In this document: positions 61,395-64,000 of the stretch, piece after piece
Numbering within the stretch: position 1 is the stretch's first letter
Layout: every line of letters begins with the position of its first letter
Source of the DNA: Microbacterium fluvii
Lineage (GTDB): Bacteria > Actinomycetota > Actinomycetes > Actinomycetales > Microbacteriaceae
Reading direction: 5' to 3'
Assembly: GCF_025515205.1 (NCBI RefSeq)
Contig: NZ_JAOPFX010000001.1
Coordinates: 1,781,147 to 1,845,146 of the forward strand
DNA: 64,000 nt
Translations under genes and position numbers: made by a program
Notes under the pieces: model-generated
Told to the model about the DNA's origin: nothing
The model's input: only the letters and a program-made list of their open reading frames with translations
Database searches by the model: none

Positions 61395-61449
61395 AGCCTA
61401 CGCCGCGTGTGGATAACTCCGGCGCGATGACGGATGCCGTCGCTACGGT
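61395..61449. promoter_or_regulatory. divergent leaderless promoters
   Basis: TAGGCT on minus (61395-61400) serves the DksA-like gene; TACGGT on plus (61444-61449) lies six bases before the lipoprotein GTG. Confidence 0.5.
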
Positions 61450-61455
61450 GATCTC

Positions 61456-61998
61456 GTGATCCGTCGCCTCGTCGCCACCGCCCTCGCGGTGCTCGTGGTG
61501 GTCGCCGCCGCGAGCGGATGCACGCCGGAAGCGACCCCGACACCGACGTCCACGGCGCCGACGTTCGCGACGGAGGAAGAGGCGTTCGCCGCAGCCGAGG
61601 CGACGTATCGCGCGTACGTCGACGCCCTGAACCAGGTGGATCTCAGCGACCCGGAGACCTTCGAGGCCGTGTATGCACTCACTACGGGCGACCAGAACGC
61701 TGCGGACCGCTCCAGTTTCTCGGAGTGGCATGCGGAGGGCATCGCCATGACAGGGAATGCAGTCGTCTCATCGGCGCAATTGGAAGACGTGAGCGGGCTT
61801 CGGAACGGAGATCTGGAGGTCGGCATGCTTGTCTGCTATGACGTGAGCGCTGTCGACGTCGTCGATTCGTCGGGGCAGACTCTGGTGTCCGAGGACCGCC
61901 CGTCGATTCAGCCGCTCCGAGTTGAGGTCGTCGCAACTAAGAATGGCCTCGGCATCGCACTGATTGAGAATGCAGATGGGGCAATCTCATGCGACTAG
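61456..61998 (+). CDS. lipoprotein of unknown function
   Basis: A 180-residue lipoprotein: Arg-containing signal, lipobox AASGC (Cys22), Thr/Pro linker, then a domain with AAEATYRAYVDALNQVDLSD that resembles NTF2-like secreted domains in layout. Leaderless GTG start. From about residue 65 the codon usage becomes clearly less GC-rich than in neighbouring genes. Overlaps the next gene by 10 bp. Confidence 0.8.
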   Translation: MIRRLVATALAVLVVVAAASGCTPEATPTPTSTAPTFATEEEAFAAAEATYRAYVDALNQVDLSDPETFEAVYALTTGDQNAADRSSFSEWHAEGIAMTGNAVVSSAQLEDVSGLRNGDLEVGMLVCYDVSAVDVVDSSGQTLVSEDRPSIQPLRVEVVATKNGLGIALIENADGAISCD

Positions 61999-62762
61999 CA
62001 GTCGCTCTGTTACTGGCGTCCGTCGCACTCGTCTCGCCGCCCATTGTCCACGACCAGGCCTGCACTCCTCTCGAGTCAGCAACCACAGGCTGCGCCACCA
62101 CCACCAACACCGGAACCCAGCTCGACATCTCGGGCTCCGAGACCCGCCCCGGCGGCGATCCCGACGGCGGCTCCGGCGCGCCGCCGGTCGTGACGCAGCC
62201 CGTCGTCGACCCCGACTACGAAGACACCTGCGAAGACAGCCTCCTCGGCTGCCGCGCGCAGTACGCCGTCGACGCGCCGCCCGACGTCACGCTCGAAGAT
62301 CTCGCCTCGTTCGTCCCCGACCGCCCGACCCTCGTGGGCGAGCCCGAGGGCTTCGGCGTCGTGGGCATGCCGACGAACCTGGTCGCGGCGGCATCCGAAC
62401 AGCACCTCACCGGCGAGATCCTCGACTGGCCCGTGACGGTGCGGTTCACGCCGGTCGCGTTCGTCTTCGCGCACGGCGACGGCACCTCGGCGCGCTCGGC
62501 GAGCGGCGGGTCCAGCTGGCAGGCGCTCGGGCAGGGCCAGCTGACGCCGACGGCGACCAGCCACGTCTACCGTGAGCGGGGCACGTACACGGCCTCGGTC
62601 ACGGTCGAGTTCGCGCCCTACGTCGACTTCGGCGGCGGGTGGGTGCGGGTGCCCGGTGTCGTCACCGCCACGACCGGGGGCTACGGCATCCGCGTCGTCG
62701 AACTGCACACCGCGCTGGTCGACAAGACGTGCCTCGAGAACCCGACCGGGCCGGGCTGCTGA
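61989..62762 (+). CDS. secreted protein with PKD-like domain
   Basis: A 257-residue exported protein: signal peptide (about residues 1-20), a variable Gly/Pro/Asp linker, and a C-terminal region with WPVTVRFTPVAFVFAHGDG and SHVYRERGTYTASVTVEFAP, the pattern of PKD domains. Six or more cysteines suggest disulfides. Coupled to the lipoprotein by a 10-bp overlap; the pair probably acts together at the cell surface. The first ~40 codons are lower in GC than the rest. Confidence 0.78.
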   Translation: MRLAVALLLASVALVSPPIVHDQACTPLESATTGCATTTNTGTQLDISGSETRPGGDPDGGSGAPPVVTQPVVDPDYEDTCEDSLLGCRAQYAVDAPPDVTLEDLASFVPDRPTLVGEPEGFGVVGMPTNLVAAASEQHLTGEILDWPVTVRFTPVAFVFAHGDGTSARSASGGSSWQALGQGQLTPTATSHVYRERGTYTASVTVEFAPYVDFGGGWVRVPGVVTATTGGYGIRVVELHTALVDKTCLENPTGPGC

Positions 62763-62795
62763 CGGCGCGGCGGGCCGGCGTGTCAGGATGAGGCC

Positions 62796-63722
62796 GTGAC
62801 CGACCGCCTCATGCTCCTCGACAGCGCCAGCCTCTACTTCCGGGCGTTCTACGGCGTGCCCGACAAGGTGCGCTCCCCCGACGGCACCCCGGTCAACGCC
62901 GTGCGCGGACTGCTCGACATCATCACCAAGCTCGTCACGATCTACGAGCCGACGCACCTCGTCGCCTGCTGGGACGACGACTGGCGCCCGCAGTGGCGCG
63001 TGGATCTCATCCCCTCGTACAAGGCCCACCGCGTCGCCGAACAGGTCGCGACCGGGCCGGATGTCGAAGAGGTGCCCGACCCGCTCGAGACGCAGGTGCC
63101 GATCATCCGCGACGCCCTCGCGGCCTTCGGCCTCGCGGTCGTCGGGGCGCCGGAGCACGAGGCCGACGACGTCATCGCGACCCTCGCGACCACCGCCGCC
63201 ATTCCCGTCGACATCGTCACGGGCGACCGCGACCTCTTCCAGCTCGTCGACGACGCCCGCGACGTGCGCGTGATCTACACCGCCCGCGGCATGAGCAACC
63301 TCGAGGTCGTCACCGACGAGGTGGTGGTCGCCAAGTACGGCGTGCTGCCCATCCAGTACGCCGATTTCGCGACCCTCCGCGGCGACTCTTCCGACGGCCT
63401 GCCCGGCGTCGCCGGCATCGGCGAGAAGTCGGCGGCGACCCTGCTGGCAGCCCATGGCGACCTCACCGGCATCGCGGCGGCGGCCGCCGCCGGCACCGGC
63501 ATGTCGGCCGGCGTTGCCGCCAAGCTCACCGCCGCGCACGACTACCTCGCCGTCGCCCCGACGGTCGTCAAGGTCGTCACCGACCTCGAACTGGCCGTCG
63601 GCGACACTCGACTGCATCCGCTCGATGCGCAGCAGAAGGCGGATGCCGACGCCCTCGCAACCCGATGGGGCCTCGGCGCGGCCGTCGAGCGTCTCGCCGC
63701 CGCCCTCGAGCGCACGGCCTGA
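62796..63722 (+). CDS. 5'-3' exonuclease, stand-alone PolA-N-terminal type
   Basis: A 308-residue flap-nuclease-family protein. Seen: LLDSASLYFRAFYGVPD, WDDDWRPQWR (metal-site Asp), EHEADDVIATLA, VTGDRDLFQLV, and the helix-3-turn DSSDGLPGVAGIGEKSAATLL. It has no polymerase domain. Processes flaps or RNA primers alongside PolA. The GTG at 62796 is six bases after CAGGAT; ATG 62811 (MLLDSASLYF) is an alternative. Confidence 0.9.
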   Translation: MTDRLMLLDSASLYFRAFYGVPDKVRSPDGTPVNAVRGLLDIITKLVTIYEPTHLVACWDDDWRPQWRVDLIPSYKAHRVAEQVATGPDVEEVPDPLETQVPIIRDALAAFGLAVVGAPEHEADDVIATLATTAAIPVDIVTGDRDLFQLVDDARDVRVIYTARGMSNLEVVTDEVVVAKYGVLPIQYADFATLRGDSSDGLPGVAGIGEKSAATLLAAHGDLTGIAAAAAAGTGMSAGVAAKLTAAHDYLAVAPTVVKVVTDLELAVGDTRLHPLDAQQKADADALATRWGLGAAVERLAAALERTA

Positions 63723-63756
63723 CCCCCCTCGCCCCGCCCCGCCCGGCCCGCCCGCC

Positions 63757-63827
63757 AGATCAGGTGATTCGGCCAGCACAGGCCGATTCGCCGCCGAACG
63801 ACCTGCATCGGCCAAAGCTCCTGATCT
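63757..63827. repeat. dispersed inverted-repeat element, copy 2
   Basis: Arms AGATCAGGTGATTCGGCC (63757-63774) and GGCCAAAGCTCCTGATCT (63810-63827), with interior ACAGG...CGAACGACCTG as in copy 1. Begins 34 bp after the exonuclease stop. Confidence 0.7.
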
Positions 63828-63874
63828 CGCCCCCAGGGCATGGTCGGATGCCGGGGCCACCGCATCCGCCCGCC

Positions 63875-63912
63875 AGATCAGGTGATTCGGCCTACGCAGG
63901 ACGATCGGATGG
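63875..63912. repeat. dispersed inverted-repeat element, copy 3, truncated
   Basis: AGATCAGGTGATTCGGCC (63875-63892) followed by GCAGGACGATC as in copy 1, but the second arm is missing: the match ends near 63912 where a different sequence begins. Confidence 0.6.
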
Positions 63913-64000
63913 GCGGTCTCAAGGGGTCAGTGCAACACCCTGATGTGAGGGGTGTCGATGCTGTTGGTGTTGAGGTCGGTGAAGCGGGGGTTTTGGCGGG
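63913..64000 (-). mobile_element. possible end of an IS30-like insertion sequence
   Basis: On minus, GGTGTTGCACTGACCCC and CTTGAGACC (63915-63940) resemble the terminal repeats of actinobacterial IS30-family elements. A short open frame (RQNPRFTDLNTNSIDTP to RVLH and a stop at 63931) runs off the window and could be the transposase tail. It interrupts repeat copy 3. Most of the element lies outside the window, so the assignment is tentative. Confidence 0.3.

Noticed and set aside
62779..62811. A fifth damage-type promoter (GTGTCAGGA) at the 5'-3' exonuclease
   Set aside because: Eight bases on, the hexamer is TGACCG rather than TANNNT, and it would require starting at 62811. CAGGAT before GTG 62796 fits the usual leaderless layout better.

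Overview
The window is a high-GC (about 70%) actinobacterial chromosome segment. WhiA, RbpA, OpcA, a type B L31, the actinobacterial GlgA/GlgM with GlgC, a SUF operon with an embedded Rieske ferredoxin, and DUF3099 next to SURF1 all point to Micrococcales. The gene order and many leaderless promoters suggest Microbacteriaceae, close to Microbacterium. That placement is inference; no rRNA or marker-tree evidence lies in the window. Almost everything is core chromosome. I found no prophage, CRISPR array, tRNA or rRNA.

Layout. 1-2430: EamA-type exporter (cut by the left edge) divergent from a CGNR zinc-finger regulator, then an inverted-repeat element and an alpha/beta hydrolase. 2503-9600: a DnaQ-like exonuclease, L31B, an ABC ATPase, the divergent glycogen genes glgA(glgM)/glgC, serB, a second hydrolase, fabG and a DUF4190 protein. 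9640-12849: DUF3099 / 67-aa protein / SURF1, then an ABC-F ATPase. 12966-18580: bioY and an iron-siderophore uptake operon behind an IdeR/DtxR-like box. 18547-25207: MFS exporter, PatB-like lyase, then the SUF operon (sufB-sufD-Rieske-sufC-sufT-like). 25343-27990: heme A pathway (ctaA, ctaB). 28190-36312: pentose phosphate operon tkt-tal-pgi-zwf-opcA-pgl, convergent with gap-pgk-tpiA and secG-rbpA. 40183-47658: sodA, whiA, rapZ, uvrC, uvrA. 47744-54501: secreted 5'-nucleotidase, an OhrR-like regulator with a small divergent gene, a nonsense-interrupted secreted protein, a VOC protein, uvrB and coaE. 54601-57851: a receiver-only regulator facing a histidine kinase and a degenerate GGDEF membrane protein. 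57961-63722: rpsA, a CDF transporter, YchJ-like and DksA/TraR-like proteins, two secreted proteins in a lower-GC tract, and a 5'-3' exonuclease. The right edge has two more copies of the inverted repeat seen near 1450, one apparently interrupted by the end of an insertion sequence.

Most notable. (1) Four genes (the DnaQ-like exonuclease, a small hydrolase, uvrA and uvrB) carry promoters fitting the actinobacterial RecA-independent DNA-damage promoter, RTGTCSGWG-N8-TANNNT, each 6-7 nt before the start codon. uvrA and uvrB also share a further ~37-bp palindromic element at identical spacing, which in the uvrB case encodes the tail of CoaE. (2) About sixteen genes look leaderless, with a TANNNT hexamer 6-9 nt before the start; this settles several start codons. 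(3) The glgA and glgC promoters physically overlap. (4) A leaderless 37-codon upstream ORF is stop-start coupled to ctaA. (5) A secreted transglycosylase-like gene has an in-frame TGA where a Trp codon is expected.
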